In this document: one piece after another, positions 9,533-17,361 of the stretch | Numbering within the stretch: the first letter of the stretch is position 1 | Layout of the letters: each line of letters opens with the position of its first letter | NCBI GenBank assembly: GCA_013815395.1 | Contig: JACDGH010000002.1 | Span: 1 to 34,314, forward strand | Direction of reading: 5' to 3' | Length of the DNA stretch: 34,314 nucleotides | Source of the DNA: Parachlamydiaceae bacterium | GTDB lineage: Bacteria; Chlamydiota; Chlamydiia; Chlamydiales; Parachlamydiaceae | Notes under the pieces: model-generated | Told to the model about the DNA's origin: nothing | Databases searched by the model: none | The model's input: only the letters and a program-made list of their open reading frames with translations | Position numbers and translations under genes: made by a program

Positions 9533-10141
9533 CTATTCAGTATCGGATTCCGGTACAAAAATATCCGAATTTGTTTCTATTTCATTTAAGTAATAAGAGA
9601 ATTTAGGTGCAGATTTGTTTTTTAATTTTTCCTCTAGCAAACCTTCAATTTCTTTCATTTTAGCTATAAATTCTTGATCAATGAACTTATCAACATGTCC
9701 TTGATCCCCGAATGCTTCAGCCGCATTTTTTAATTTTATTAGTTGCTTTCTATATTCTGATTCAATTCTAGTGAATAAATTAACGCTTCCTTTTTTTCCA
9801 ATAATTTCCCCAAATATTTTAATTTGATCGATAATTTTACTTTTTAATTTTCTTGCTTTACCGCTCTCTAAAGATTCTAGGTTTCTGTATAAATTAAGGG
9901 TATTTGAAAATAAGGAGGTTATTTCATTTATTTCACCCGCGAGCGTCAGGCCATGAATTTCGGGTTTGCCTTTTTTGTTTATTATTCTATTCTTTGAAGT
10001 CTCAATAGCTCTCCATTGCACAGTACGACACCAATCACTTACTGTTATGGTAGATGGGGGTTCTTCTTTCCAATAATCGCAATATTCTACCTGAGTTGGT
10101 AGAACCTGGCACACACTTTTATTTATTACTTGAGAAGTCAT
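9533..10141 (-). CDS. Unknown helical protein, paralogue of the upstream gene
   Basis: This 202-residue protein is preceded by GAGGG 5 bases before the ATG. No signal peptide or membrane segment is seen. Residues about 70-145 align with the gene at 10210-10746: both contain INEIT.LFS.T, then I..QIK.F..IIGK, then a SxxEexYxxQLxxLxxA block. The N-termini also share a Y-x-W-x-x-PP...W pattern. The pair therefore comes from a tandem duplication followed by strong divergence. The region is rich in predicted helix and lysine. It probably forms an operon with the paralogue 68 bases upstream. Function is unknown; no catalytic motif is visible. Composition is AT-rich, like other lineage-specific genes here. 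Confidence 0.7.
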   Translation of the reverse strand: MTSQVINKSVCQVLPTQVEYCDYWKEEPPSTITVSDWCRTVQWRAIETSKNRIINKKGKPEIHGLTLAGEINEITSLFSNTLNLYRNLESLESGKARKLKSKIIDQIKIFGEIIGKKGSVNLFTRIESEYRKQLIKLKNAAEAFGDQGHVDKFIDQEFIAKMKEIEGLLEEKLKNKSAPKFSYYLNEIETNSDIFVPESDTE

Positions 10142-10209
10142 ATTTTCCCTCTAATTAAATTTGATTAGATTAGATTAAAAATTCAAAAGTTTTTAATTTG
10201 CTATCCTGT

Positions 10210-10746
10210 TTAGGATTTTTCCCCTTTCATTTTGACGAAATATTCTTCATATCCAGAAAAAATTTGCTTTACTTCATCTTCAACATCATCCCAAATGATT
10301 GTCAAGCCTTTCTTACTAACATCACTTTTAAAAGATTTAATCACGCAAATTGCTTCATTAAGGCTAACAAGCTGATTTTCATATGCCGATTCCATTTTGC
10401 TTAAAAGACTTAAATTTTCATGTTTGCCAATAATATCTAAAAATAATTTAATTTGACGCACAATTTTAATTTTCCATTCTTTTTTTAAACCTTCGATTCC
10501 TACTATTTCCCTTTCAAAAAGATCTCTACCTCCTATAAATGCTTCATCTAGATGGGTATAAATATCAAAGGTTTTAGAAAATAAGGTTGTAATTTCGTTA
10601 ATTTGTGGAACCGTCAAGCTAGCTTTTAATTTGGCAGCATGTGACCAGTCTTTCAGGTCACTTAATAAGGGGGGTGTTTGCATCCAAGATTCAGAATATT
10701 GTACTGGTGGTGTTGGAACGCTATTTCTTCTAAGTTCAAAAGGCAT
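10210..10746 (-). CDS. Unknown helical protein, paralogue of the downstream gene
   Basis: This 178-residue protein has GGAG 7 bases before its ATG. It shares the central QINEITTLFS, VRQIKLFLDIIGK and MESAYENQLVSLNEA blocks with the 202-residue protein that follows it on the same strand, and the two N-termini are distantly alike. The gene is the first of the pair and its upstream region (10747-10960) is very AT-rich, suitable for a promoter although I cannot assign one confidently. The C-terminus ends in a charged helix. No signal peptide, membrane segment or known domain is seen. A lineage-specific family is the best description. Confidence 0.7.
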   Translation of the reverse strand: MPFELRRNSVPTPPVQYSESWMQTPPLLSDLKDWSHAAKLKASLTVPQINEITTLFSKTFDIYTHLDEAFIGGRDLFEREIVGIEGLKKEWKIKIVRQIKLFLDIIGKHENLSLLSKMESAYENQLVSLNEAICVIKSFKSDVSKKGLTIIWDDVEDEVKQIFSGYEEYFVKMKGEKS

Positions 10747-11057
10747 GATTTTTCTCCATATTAAATTAATTAAATTAAATATTCCTTTAAATGGTAGATA
10801 TCATTTATATGCCACTCTTGAATATTTAAACGTTTTGTGATGGGCTTTTTTACAATCATAATTAAATGAATGAATAAATAATACTATATTAATTTATTTA
10901 TAGTAATTGTAAAAAAAATGATTGCATAGTAAATCGTTTTTGCATGATTGCTTATAAGACACATAAATTTTAAATATGGAAAATGCGCAGTGTATTCGAA
11001 AATGAATACTCTAACCCGGAGGATTAGAGTATGAAATTAAAGCCATTTAATTAGTTC
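10747..11057. other. AT-rich intergenic region
   Basis: These 311 bases hold no credible gene. They contain the upstream region of the 10210-10746 gene and, at 11006-11032, the hairpin after the aconitase tail. Confidence 0.55.
11006..11032 (-). terminator. Hairpin downstream of aconitase
   Basis: Arms 11006-11014 and 11024-11032 pair perfectly over 9 bases and can be extended inward by two C-G pairs with one bulge. It starts 26 bases past the end of the aconitase frame. The trailing T-run on the minus strand is short. Confidence 0.55.
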
Positions 11058-11288
11058 TTACTTTTTAAGATGATTAAGAGCGCTTCCTGCTTTAAACCAC
11101 ACAATTTGACTTTCATTATAAGTATGGTTAAGTAAGATTTCTTCTGAATATCCATTTGCATGTCGTAAGCGCAAAGTCAAAGGCACTCCAGGGGAAAATG
11201 TAGTTAGACCGATAATCGAAAGAAGGTCATCTTCTAAAATTTTAATATAATCTGTAGGGTTGGCAAAAGTTAAGGCCAAAATCCCTTG
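11058..11288 (-). pseudogene. acnA: C-terminal 76 codons of aconitase, cut off by an in-frame stop
   Basis: This stretch continues the aconitase frame immediately after the TAA at 11289-11291. It encodes QGILALTF, ANPTDYIKI, FSPGVPLTLRLRHANG and LLNHTYNESQI, ending in AGSALNHLKK, which is the conserved C-terminal swivel-domain text of mitochondrial-type aconitases. The conserved sequence at the junction would be HETNLKKQG, so one A-to-T change (AAA to TAA) explains the stop. Internal TTG codons could restart translation, but a ribosome-binding site is not evident. The tail shows no further damage, so the mutation is recent, is read through, or is a sequencing error. Confidence 0.85.
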
Positions 11289-13310
11289 TTATTTTAAATT
11301 GGTTTCGTGGATACGCGCAAAGCTTTTTACAATGATTGCTCGCCCACCGAGAAACCTTGGTTCCATAGCTGCATGTTCGCGCGAAGAACCTTCGCCATAA
11401 TTTTCATCACCAATCACTATCCAGCCCTTACCAGCAGCTTTATAATCGCGTGCAGTTTTAGAAAAGGCTTCAATTTCGCCATTTGTAAAATTTTTACCTC
11501 GTCCAATTTCTTCACGGAAAGCATTGACTGCACCGATAAACATATTATCAGAAATATTATCAAGATGACCCCTGAAACGTAGCCACTTACCTGCAGGAGA
11601 AATATGATCGGTTGTACACTTACCTTCAATTTTAGCCAAAAGATATAGATTAACCAGATCGGCGCCATCCCACTTAGTAAATGGCTTAAGCAACTGGATT
11701 CTAGAACTTTTAGGATCAACATCCACCTGTACTTTTGAGCCGTCGGCAGCAGGCTGTACGTAACCTGATTCCCCTGGATCAAAACCATTTTTTGGCAGTT
11801 CTTCACCATGCGGCGGCTGTAACTTGATGATTTGCCCTTGATCATTGGTTAATGTGTCTTTCATAGGATTAAATTTAAGATGACCAGAAAGTGAGATGGC
11901 AATCACAATCTCAGGGCTGGCCACGAATGAATGTGTGCCTGGGTTAGCATCATTACGGCCTGAAAAATTGCGATTATAAGATGTTAGAATGGAATTTTTT
12001 TCTCCGAAGACAACATCATGCCGTTTCCATTGACCGATGCATGGGCCGCATGCATTAGCTAGCACAAGTCCACCAATAGCTTCCAGAGTATCCAAAAGAC
12101 CATCGCGTTGAATAGTAGCACGAATCTGTTCAGAACCTGGAGTGATTGTTAGAGGGCATTTTGCTTTTAATCCATGCCTGATAGCCTGTTTTGCAATACT
12201 GGCAGCTCTTTCAATATCTTCGTAACTAGAATTAGTACATGAGCCGATAAGCGCTACAGACAATTTTTCAGGAAAATCGTGGGCATCAACCGCTTCGGCA
12301 AATTCGGATAGTTTCCAGGCTCGATCAGGTGAATAAGGACCGTTAATATATGGTTCTAGGGAGTTTAGATCGATTTCGAAAACTTGATCGTAGTAAGTTT
12401 CAGGATTAAGTTCGACATCTGTATCAGCTCGAAGGCAGTCGGAAACACCGTCTGCCAATGCGGCTACGTCCGCTCTCTCTGTGGCTCGTAAATAATCAGC
12501 CATGCGATGATCATATGGGAAAATAGAAGTGGTTGCTCCGATCTCGGCGCCCATATTGCATATTGTCCCTTTACCTGTGCAAGAAATCGACTTTGTTCCT
12601 TCGCCGAAATATTCGATAATTGCTCCAGTGCCGCCTTTAACGGTTAATATACCGGCAAGTTTTAAAATCACATCTTTAGAGGATGCCCAACCATTTAACT
12701 TCCCTATCAATTTAACCCCAATGACTTTTGGGAATTTTAATTCCCAAGGCATTCCGGCCATGACATCGACAGCATCAGCTCCACCGACGCCAATGGCAAT
12801 CATCCCTAAGCCGCCGGCATTGGGAGTATGAGAATCTGTACCGATCATCATACCACCTGGGAAGGCGTAGTTTTCAAGTACAACTTGGTGAATGATGCCT
12901 GCGCCTGGCTTCCAGAAGCCAATGCCGTATTTATTCGATATACTTTGTAAAAAGTCAAAAACCTCTTTACTTTCATGATTTGCACGATCTAAATCTTCTT
13001 TAGCACCTGTTTCGGCAAGGATCAGGTGATCGCAATGCACCGTGCTTGGCACTGCCGTGCGATTACGTCCGGAAGAATCAAATTGTAACAATGCCATTTG
13101 GGCGGTGGCGTCTTGCATGGCGACACGATCCGGAGAAAAATCGATGTAAGTCATTCCGCGTGAAGGCACATGAGTTAAGGCTTCAGGGATATGGGTGTAT
13201 AGTATTTTTTCTGTAAGTGTGAGTGGGCGATGAACTAGCTGCCGAGCGGCGTTTAGTTTAGCGGGTAATTCACTGTAAAACTTTTTAATAACATCCAAAT
13301 CGAACGGCAT
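11289..13310 (-). CDS. acnA: Aconitate hydratase, prematurely terminated
   Basis: Aconitase interconverts citrate and isocitrate in the TCA cycle using a [4Fe-4S] cluster. I start it at 13310 (MPFDLDV) because AGGAGA lies 7 bases upstream; an upstream ATG at 13373 has no such site. The three cluster cysteines are in GSCTNS (about residue 355) and ACGPC (about 420-423), and the substrate-binding GSSREH is near 639. The frame stops at HETNLK with TAA, whereas the family continues with KQG and about 75 more residues, all present just downstream. The truncated product of 673 residues would lack the end of the swivel domain and is probably unstable or inactive unless the stop is suppressed. The gene is divergent from nusB and appears monocistronic. 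Confidence 0.93.
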   Translation of the reverse strand: MPFDLDVIKKFYSELPAKLNAARQLVHRPLTLTEKILYTHIPEALTHVPSRGMTYIDFSPDRVAMQDATAQMALLQFDSSGRNRTAVPSTVHCDHLILAETGAKEDLDRANHESKEVFDFLQSISNKYGIGFWKPGAGIIHQVVLENYAFPGGMMIGTDSHTPNAGGLGMIAIGVGGADAVDVMAGMPWELKFPKVIGVKLIGKLNGWASSKDVILKLAGILTVKGGTGAIIEYFGEGTKSISCTGKGTICNMGAEIGATTSIFPYDHRMADYLRATERADVAALADGVSDCLRADTDVELNPETYYDQVFEIDLNSLEPYINGPYSPDRAWKLSEFAEAVDAHDFPEKLSVALIGSCTNSSYEDIERAASIAKQAIRHGLKAKCPLTITPGSEQIRATIQRDGLLDTLEAIGGLVLANACGPCIGQWKRHDVVFGEKNSILTSYNRNFSGRNDANPGTHSFVASPEIVIAISLSGHLKFNPMKDTLTNDQGQIIKLQPPHGEELPKNGFDPGESGYVQPAADGSKVQVDVDPKSSRIQLLKPFTKWDGADLVNLYLLAKIEGKCTTDHISPAGKWLRFRGHLDNISDNMFIGAVNAFREEIGRGKNFTNGEIEAFSKTARDYKAAGKGWIVIGDENYGEGSSREHAAMEPRFLGGRAIIVKSFARIHETNLK

Positions 13311-13387
13311 CGCAACATCTCCTGAAATAAAACTCGTACATTTCTTTTTATCTTGTTTTTGGTAAAAAGTCACAAGCTTTTTTTAAA

Positions 13388-13470
13388 ATGAGTACCTTAT
13401 TGCCGGTGAGCCGCTAATATCTGTGGCTTAATATCAGATAGTATCGGCTCCCCGGCAACAAGGTACTCAT
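13388..13470. repeat. Long imperfect palindrome between acnA and nusB
   Basis: Arms of 36 bases (13388-13423 and 13435-13470) pair with only about six mismatches around an 11-base loop. The outer 11 bases of each arm (ATGAGTACCTT) match exactly. It lies about 78 bases upstream of the acnA start, inside its probable leader or promoter, and about 60 bases from the nusB promoter. It could be an RNA hairpin, an operator or a mobile palindrome. Confidence 0.8.
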
Positions 13471-13529
13471 CCAATGCTTACCCTGAAGTCAATCAAATTT
13501 TTTCAATAGACGCTGAGTCGAATAACTTA

Positions 13530-13558
13530 TTGCGAAAGTTGCGAAATTGCTCTATAAT
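13530..13558 (+). promoter_or_regulatory. Sigma-70 promoter of the nusB-folC operon
   Basis: TTGCGA (13530-13535) and TATAAT (13553-13558) are separated by exactly 17 bases. The predicted transcript starts near 13565, leaving a leader of about 290 bases that includes a palindromic repeat. Confidence 0.7.
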
Positions 13559-13610
13559 AGCGTTTTGTCATGTTGGGTCTAAATGCTCATCTTTCGAAAA
13601 GAATTATCGC

Positions 13611-13734
13611 CCTCAGGAGCTGACAAGAAATCGAAGAAAATAGATCATACATTTGGCAAAGCCGACGCACTCGAGGGGCTTCGCCAAAGGCATCTATTTC
13701 CTTCTATTTTCTGTCAGCCTCTATGGGGCTCAGG
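13611..13734. repeat. Palindromic repeat element in the nusB leader
   Basis: The two halves (13611-13670 and 13671-13734) are inverted, imperfect copies of each other: each end carries a CTGACA/TGTCAG motif followed by an A-rich tract and ATAGAT. The 31-base core 13655-13685 (GGCAAAGCC ... GGCTTCGCC) recurs at 24069-24099 with two differences, and related halves occur at 23543-23831. It is a member of a dispersed extragenic palindrome family. Confidence 0.8.
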
Positions 13735-13854
13735 TGTTTTTTTGCTATTTACCCACGGTTTTTGCCTCCGGCGCTATACTGTGTATTAGCCCATACGGGC
13801 AGTGCCTGTGGCACAAAATCTGAACTTTTACTCTCAAAAAGGATTTATTCCTGT

Positions 13855-14379
13855 ATGTCCGTGCCTGCTCAAAAATTTAGGGAAGCTGTGTTCCAATTGC
13901 TTTATAGTTATGATGTTGGACGTGGTGATGAAGATGACATGGTCGACTTGATAATGCATGAGTTAGCGATCACTAAGAAAGTGACCAAAGAAGCTCTCTC
14001 ACGCGTTGAAAAGATCCTTAAAAAACTTTCCGAAATCGATGCTATGATTGGCAAAACATCGCAATCATATACTTTTGAAAGAATTCAGAGTGTGGAGCGC
14101 AATGTATTACGCCTAGGACTGTATGAATTATTATTTGATGATGAAATTCCTCCAAAAGTTGCGCTTGCAGAGGCTATGCGAATGACCCGTAAATTTGGCA
14201 CGAAGGAATCGGCTTCTTTTGTGAATGCCATTCTGGACGCGCTTTATAAACAGAGCCTTGGGGAGCCAGTAGACATAAAACAGGTTTCATTGTCAGCTGC
14301 CGAATTGTCCAAAAGTGAACAAATAGCTTTAGAAGCAGCTTTGAATCCGCCACAAAAGCCCGAATTGGATGATGAATGA
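13855..14379 (+). CDS. nusB: Transcription antitermination factor NusB
   Basis: NusB binds boxA RNA with ribosomal protein S10 and promotes antitermination in rRNA operons. The start at 13855 (MSVPAQKFREAVFQLLYS) matches the family N-terminus; the frame is open further upstream, but that translation is unlike NusB. An AAGGA lies 12 bases upstream, a little far. Recognisable features are the REAVFQLLYSYD helix, V.RNVLRLGLYELLF in the middle (residues about 80-95) and PPKVALAEAMRMTRKFGT...FVNAILDAL towards the end, in the order of the all-helical NusB fold. The 174-residue length includes an extra C-terminal tail of about 30 residues. The stop overlaps the murB start (ATGA), so the genes are translationally coupled. 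Confidence 0.92.
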   Translation: MSVPAQKFREAVFQLLYSYDVGRGDEDDMVDLIMHELAITKKVTKEALSRVEKILKKLSEIDAMIGKTSQSYTFERIQSVERNVLRLGLYELLFDDEIPPKVALAEAMRMTRKFGTKESASFVNAILDALYKQSLGEPVDIKQVSLSAAELSKSEQIALEAALNPPQKPELDDE

Positions 14380-15260
14380 AAAGTAAAGAGCCAGTCTTCT
14401 CTGAGCATATCCTACTAAAAGATTTTTGCACGTATGCCATAGGAGGACCCGCCCGCTACTTTTTAGAAATACGCACAATTGAAGACATGCAAGCAGCAAT
14501 AGCCTTCTGCTGCTCACATAACATTCATTACTTCGTTCTAGGTAAAGGATCAAATACCTTATTTGACGATCGCGGCTACAATGGGTGTATTTTACTTAAT
14601 AAAATTGATTTTTTTGAGCAACCCACTTCCGGAACATTTCATGTGGGTGCCGGTTACAGTTTCTCGCTTTTGGGAGTGCAGTCGGCCCGCCAAGGATGGA
14701 GTGGACTAGAATTTGCTTCTGGTATTCCAGGAAGTGTCGGTGGGGCCGTTTACATGAATGCCGGGGCGAATGGACATGAAACTTGTGAACATTTAGAGTT
14801 AGTCGATTTTGTCAATGAAGAAGGCTACTTAGAAATTATTCCTAAACAAGAATTATCATTCACGTATCGACATTCCCTTTTTCAAAAACGTAAAGGCGCT
14901 ATTGTGGGGGCTACCTTTCTATTGGAAGCGGATGCTTTAGCCCGCAAAAAGCAAATTGATATTGTAAATTATCGCATTAAAACACAACCTTACGGTGATA
15001 AGTCAGCTGGTTGCGTCTTTGTTAACCCTGATTGCGGTCATGCAGGCGCACTTATTGAGCAATATGGATTGAAAGGTTTTTCAATCGGTGGAGCAGCTGT
15101 GTCTACACTGCATGCCAACTTTTTAATCAACAATAACGGAGCTAGTTGTCAAGACATGCTAGATTTGATCCATCACATACAGGTAAAAATTAAAGAGGAA
15201 GCTGGCCTCAATCTTGAAACAGAAGTGCGTTATATCCCTTATAGTCCAGGGCATATATGA
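14376..15260 (+). CDS. murB: UDP-N-acetylenolpyruvoylglucosamine reductase MurB
   Basis: MurB is a cytosolic flavoenzyme that reduces the enolpyruvyl group to make UDP-N-acetylmuramic acid for peptidoglycan. In 294 residues it shows YAIGGPARYF (20-29), the FAD-binding GKGSN (56-60) and IPGSVGGAVYMNAG (117-130), TYRHS (163-167) and a C-terminal Glu near 283. The proton-donor position in AGxxFxNP is Cys213 (AGCVFVNP) rather than serine. The gene overlaps nusB by 4 bases and the next gene by 4 bases, so it sits in the middle of a coupled operon. An intact murB fits the evidence that chlamydiae make peptidoglycan precursors. Confidence 0.95.
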   Translation: MKSKEPVFSEHILLKDFCTYAIGGPARYFLEIRTIEDMQAAIAFCCSHNIHYFVLGKGSNTLFDDRGYNGCILLNKIDFFEQPTSGTFHVGAGYSFSLLGVQSARQGWSGLEFASGIPGSVGGAVYMNAGANGHETCEHLELVDFVNEEGYLEIIPKQELSFTYRHSLFQKRKGAIVGATFLLEADALARKKQIDIVNYRIKTQPYGDKSAGCVFVNPDCGHAGALIEQYGLKGFSIGGAAVSTLHANFLINNNGASCQDMLDLIHHIQVKIKEEAGLNLETEVRYIPYSPGHI

Positions 15261-16105
15261 ACCCATACCGTGCTGACCTTCATTGTCATTCAACTTGTTC
15301 TGATGGATCTTTATCACCAATAGAAATTATACAGTTGGCAAAAAAAATAGGCTTATCGGCTTTATCAATCACTGACCATGACACTATCGAAGCTTATAAA
15401 TCCGCATTTCCTGCAGCTAAAGAAGCCGGCATTGCATTGCTTCCAGGGGTCGAATTTTCGGCGATGCTGAATAACGTTAGTGTGCATGTTTTAGGATATG
15501 GCTTTGCTATTGATGAGCCTATCATTCAAACTTTCTGTAATCAACACTTCGAAAGACGTCATCAGCGCAATAGAGAAATTTTAAAGCTATTAGATAAGCA
15601 TGGAATGCCTATTTCCGAAGAGGAATTAATTGAAGCATGCCCATTCAATTTGGAACAACCCTTTAAACATAGCACTGGACGTCCCCATATTGCCTTAGCC
15701 ATGATAAAGAAAGGTTATATAAATAATATCTATGATGCCTTTGCAAGATATTTAGCAGAGGGTAAATCTTGTTATGCTCAAGGTGCTCCCTTTAGTGTGG
15801 AAGAAACGATAGATATTATCCACAGGTCTAAAGGAATCGCTATCATCGCTCATCCTCATCTCCAAAAAAGTAATAGAGTTATTAAAAAGCTTTTGGAAAT
15901 GAATTTCGATGGGATGGAAAGCTATTATGGTAACTTTCCTCTCCAGCGCCATCAAAAATGGTTGCAAATCGCTTTAAATAAAAACTGGTTAATTACGGGT
16001 GGCTCAGACTTTCATGGAACAATTAAGCCCCACATTCCTTTAGGGTGCTCTTGGATCGATGAAGAGAAATATCAAGCAGTACTTAATAAACTTCAATCGA
16101 TCTAA
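15257..16105 (+). CDS. PHP-domain phosphoesterase (RNase AM / nucleoside bisphosphate phosphatase family)
   Basis: The 282-residue protein has the full PHP metal-binding set: DLHCHS (7-12), DG (16-17), DHDT (40-43), GVEFS (64-68), a histidine-rich AHPH near 197 and GGSDFHG near 249. These ligands hold the metals that hydrolyse phosphoester bonds. Size and motif order match the YciV/TrpH group, which includes RNase AM (5'-to-3' trimming of RNA 5' ends) and 3',5'-nucleoside bisphosphate phosphatases. The sequence alone does not separate these activities. It overlaps murB by 4 bases and is 8 bases upstream of folC. Confidence 0.9.
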   Translation: MNPYRADLHCHSTCSDGSLSPIEIIQLAKKIGLSALSITDHDTIEAYKSAFPAAKEAGIALLPGVEFSAMLNNVSVHVLGYGFAIDEPIIQTFCNQHFERRHQRNREILKLLDKHGMPISEEELIEACPFNLEQPFKHSTGRPHIALAMIKKGYINNIYDAFARYLAEGKSCYAQGAPFSVEETIDIIHRSKGIAIIAHPHLQKSNRVIKKLLEMNFDGMESYYGNFPLQRHQKWLQIALNKNWLITGGSDFHGTIKPHIPLGCSWIDEEKYQAVLNKLQSI

Positions 16106-16113
16106 TTTCAACT

Positions 16114-17361
16114 ATGCAATATACTTATGTAGAACTTCTTGAACGTCTTTTTTCTGTCAATCTGCATAGCGGCATTAAATTAGGCTTGGATAACTGCCAA
16201 AAACTCAATGAGGCTCTTGGCTATCCTGTCAATAAATTCCCCTCCATTCATATTGCAGGAACAAATGGCAAAGGGTCTGTTTCTACTAAAATTGCAGCAG
16301 CTTTTGAAGCTTCAGGTAAGCGGGTTGGAATCTACACCTCCCCTCATATCGCATGTTTTCGAGAACGCATTCGCATTAATGGAGAAATGATTAGTGAGGA
16401 TGAGACAAAAAAGCATCTCTTGATTGTATTTAAATTAACTGAAGAGCTAAATATTCCCGCAACTTTTTTCGAAATTACAACTTTAGTGGCTTTAAATTAC
16501 TTTGCAATGCAGAAAGTGGACATTGCAGTGATCGAAACAGGATTAGGAGGTCGCCTGGATGCTACAAATATTGTTCACCCTCTCCTAACAATCATCACTT
16601 CTATCAGCCTTGATCACACCGAAATCCTAGGAAATACTCTAGAGGAAATAACTTTGGAAAAGGCAGGAATTATTAAGCCCGGAATTCCTATTGTCGTAGG
16701 CCCTAGAGTGCCAACAAAACCCATTCAAGAAATTGCAGCCCTAAATGCTTCGCCCTACATTCGGGTTGAAGGCTCTTTTGATTGTTTTCAAGCTGAAAAC
16801 AACTCCATCGCTGCCACGGCTTTAAACTATTTACATATTACTGAACAGGCTATTGAAGTGGGCCTTAAGGCTACTCCACCCTGTCGTATGGAGACGTGGC
16901 TGCCTGACCGGCTAGCAACCATTTTCCCTAATATTTCTCTACCTAAAGCGTTAATTTTTGATGTTGCTCATAACCCGGATGGAATCAGCCATTTGATCGC
17001 TGTCTTGCATCAGCAATTCCCAGGTACCTCCATCCGTTTTATAATAGGCCTTTCAAAAAGCAAAGATATCTTCACCTGTATAAATCTTATTAAAAACGCA
17101 GCTTCGCATATCTATTTAGTTGAGGCTCCTAGTGGCAGAGCAGCCCCTATTGAAGAACTTTCTAAAGAACTTTTGAGACAAGGTTTTTCGATATCCTCAA
17201 TATCTTGCGAGAGTTCAATCTCTCTTGCTGTCCAAAATGCCATTATTGCTGCCGGTCAGCTGACTAATGAAATAGTAGTTGTCTGTGGGACCTTTTTCAT
17301 TATGTCAGCTGCCCGAGCAGCGCTTGGCATCGTTGAACCTCAAGATCTTTTGTCAATCTAA
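16114..17361 (+). CDS. folC: Folylpolyglutamate synthase / dihydrofolate synthase
   Basis: FolC adds glutamate to dihydropteroate and/or tetrahydrofolates using ATP. The 415-residue protein carries the P-loop GTNGKGS (49-55), TSPH (75-78), FRERIRING (82-90), ETGLGGRLDATN near 141-152, a SLDHTEILG block and the C-terminal-domain DVAHNPDG. Length and order match the Mur-ligase-like FolC family. It is the last gene of the nusB operon, 8 bases after the PHP gene. Its stop overlaps that of clpB on the opposite strand by 9 bases, leaving no room for a separate terminator. Whether it has both activities cannot be told from sequence. Confidence 0.94.
   Translation: MQYTYVELLERLFSVNLHSGIKLGLDNCQKLNEALGYPVNKFPSIHIAGTNGKGSVSTKIAAAFEASGKRVGIYTSPHIACFRERIRINGEMISEDETKKHLLIVFKLTEELNIPATFFEITTLVALNYFAMQKVDIAVIETGLGGRLDATNIVHPLLTIITSISLDHTEILGNTLEEITLEKAGIIKPGIPIVVGPRVPTKPIQEIAALNASPYIRVEGSFDCFQAENNSIAATALNYLHITEQAIEVGLKATPPCRMETWLPDRLATIFPNISLPKALIFDVAHNPDGISHLIAVLHQQFPGTSIRFIIGLSKSKDIFTCINLIKNAASHIYLVEAPSGRAAPIEELSKELLRQGFSISSISCESSISLAVQNAIIAAGQLTNEIVVVCGTFFIMSAARAALGIVEPQDLLSI

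Noticed and set aside
11417..11845. A 142-codon minus-strand frame inside aconitase
   Set aside because: It is a different frame over the conserved aconitase coding sequence, with no ribosome-binding site or recognisable domain.
13583..13854. Coding potential upstream of nusB, including an N-terminal extension
   Set aside because: The sequence is the palindromic repeat and leader; the NusB family N-terminus begins at 13855.
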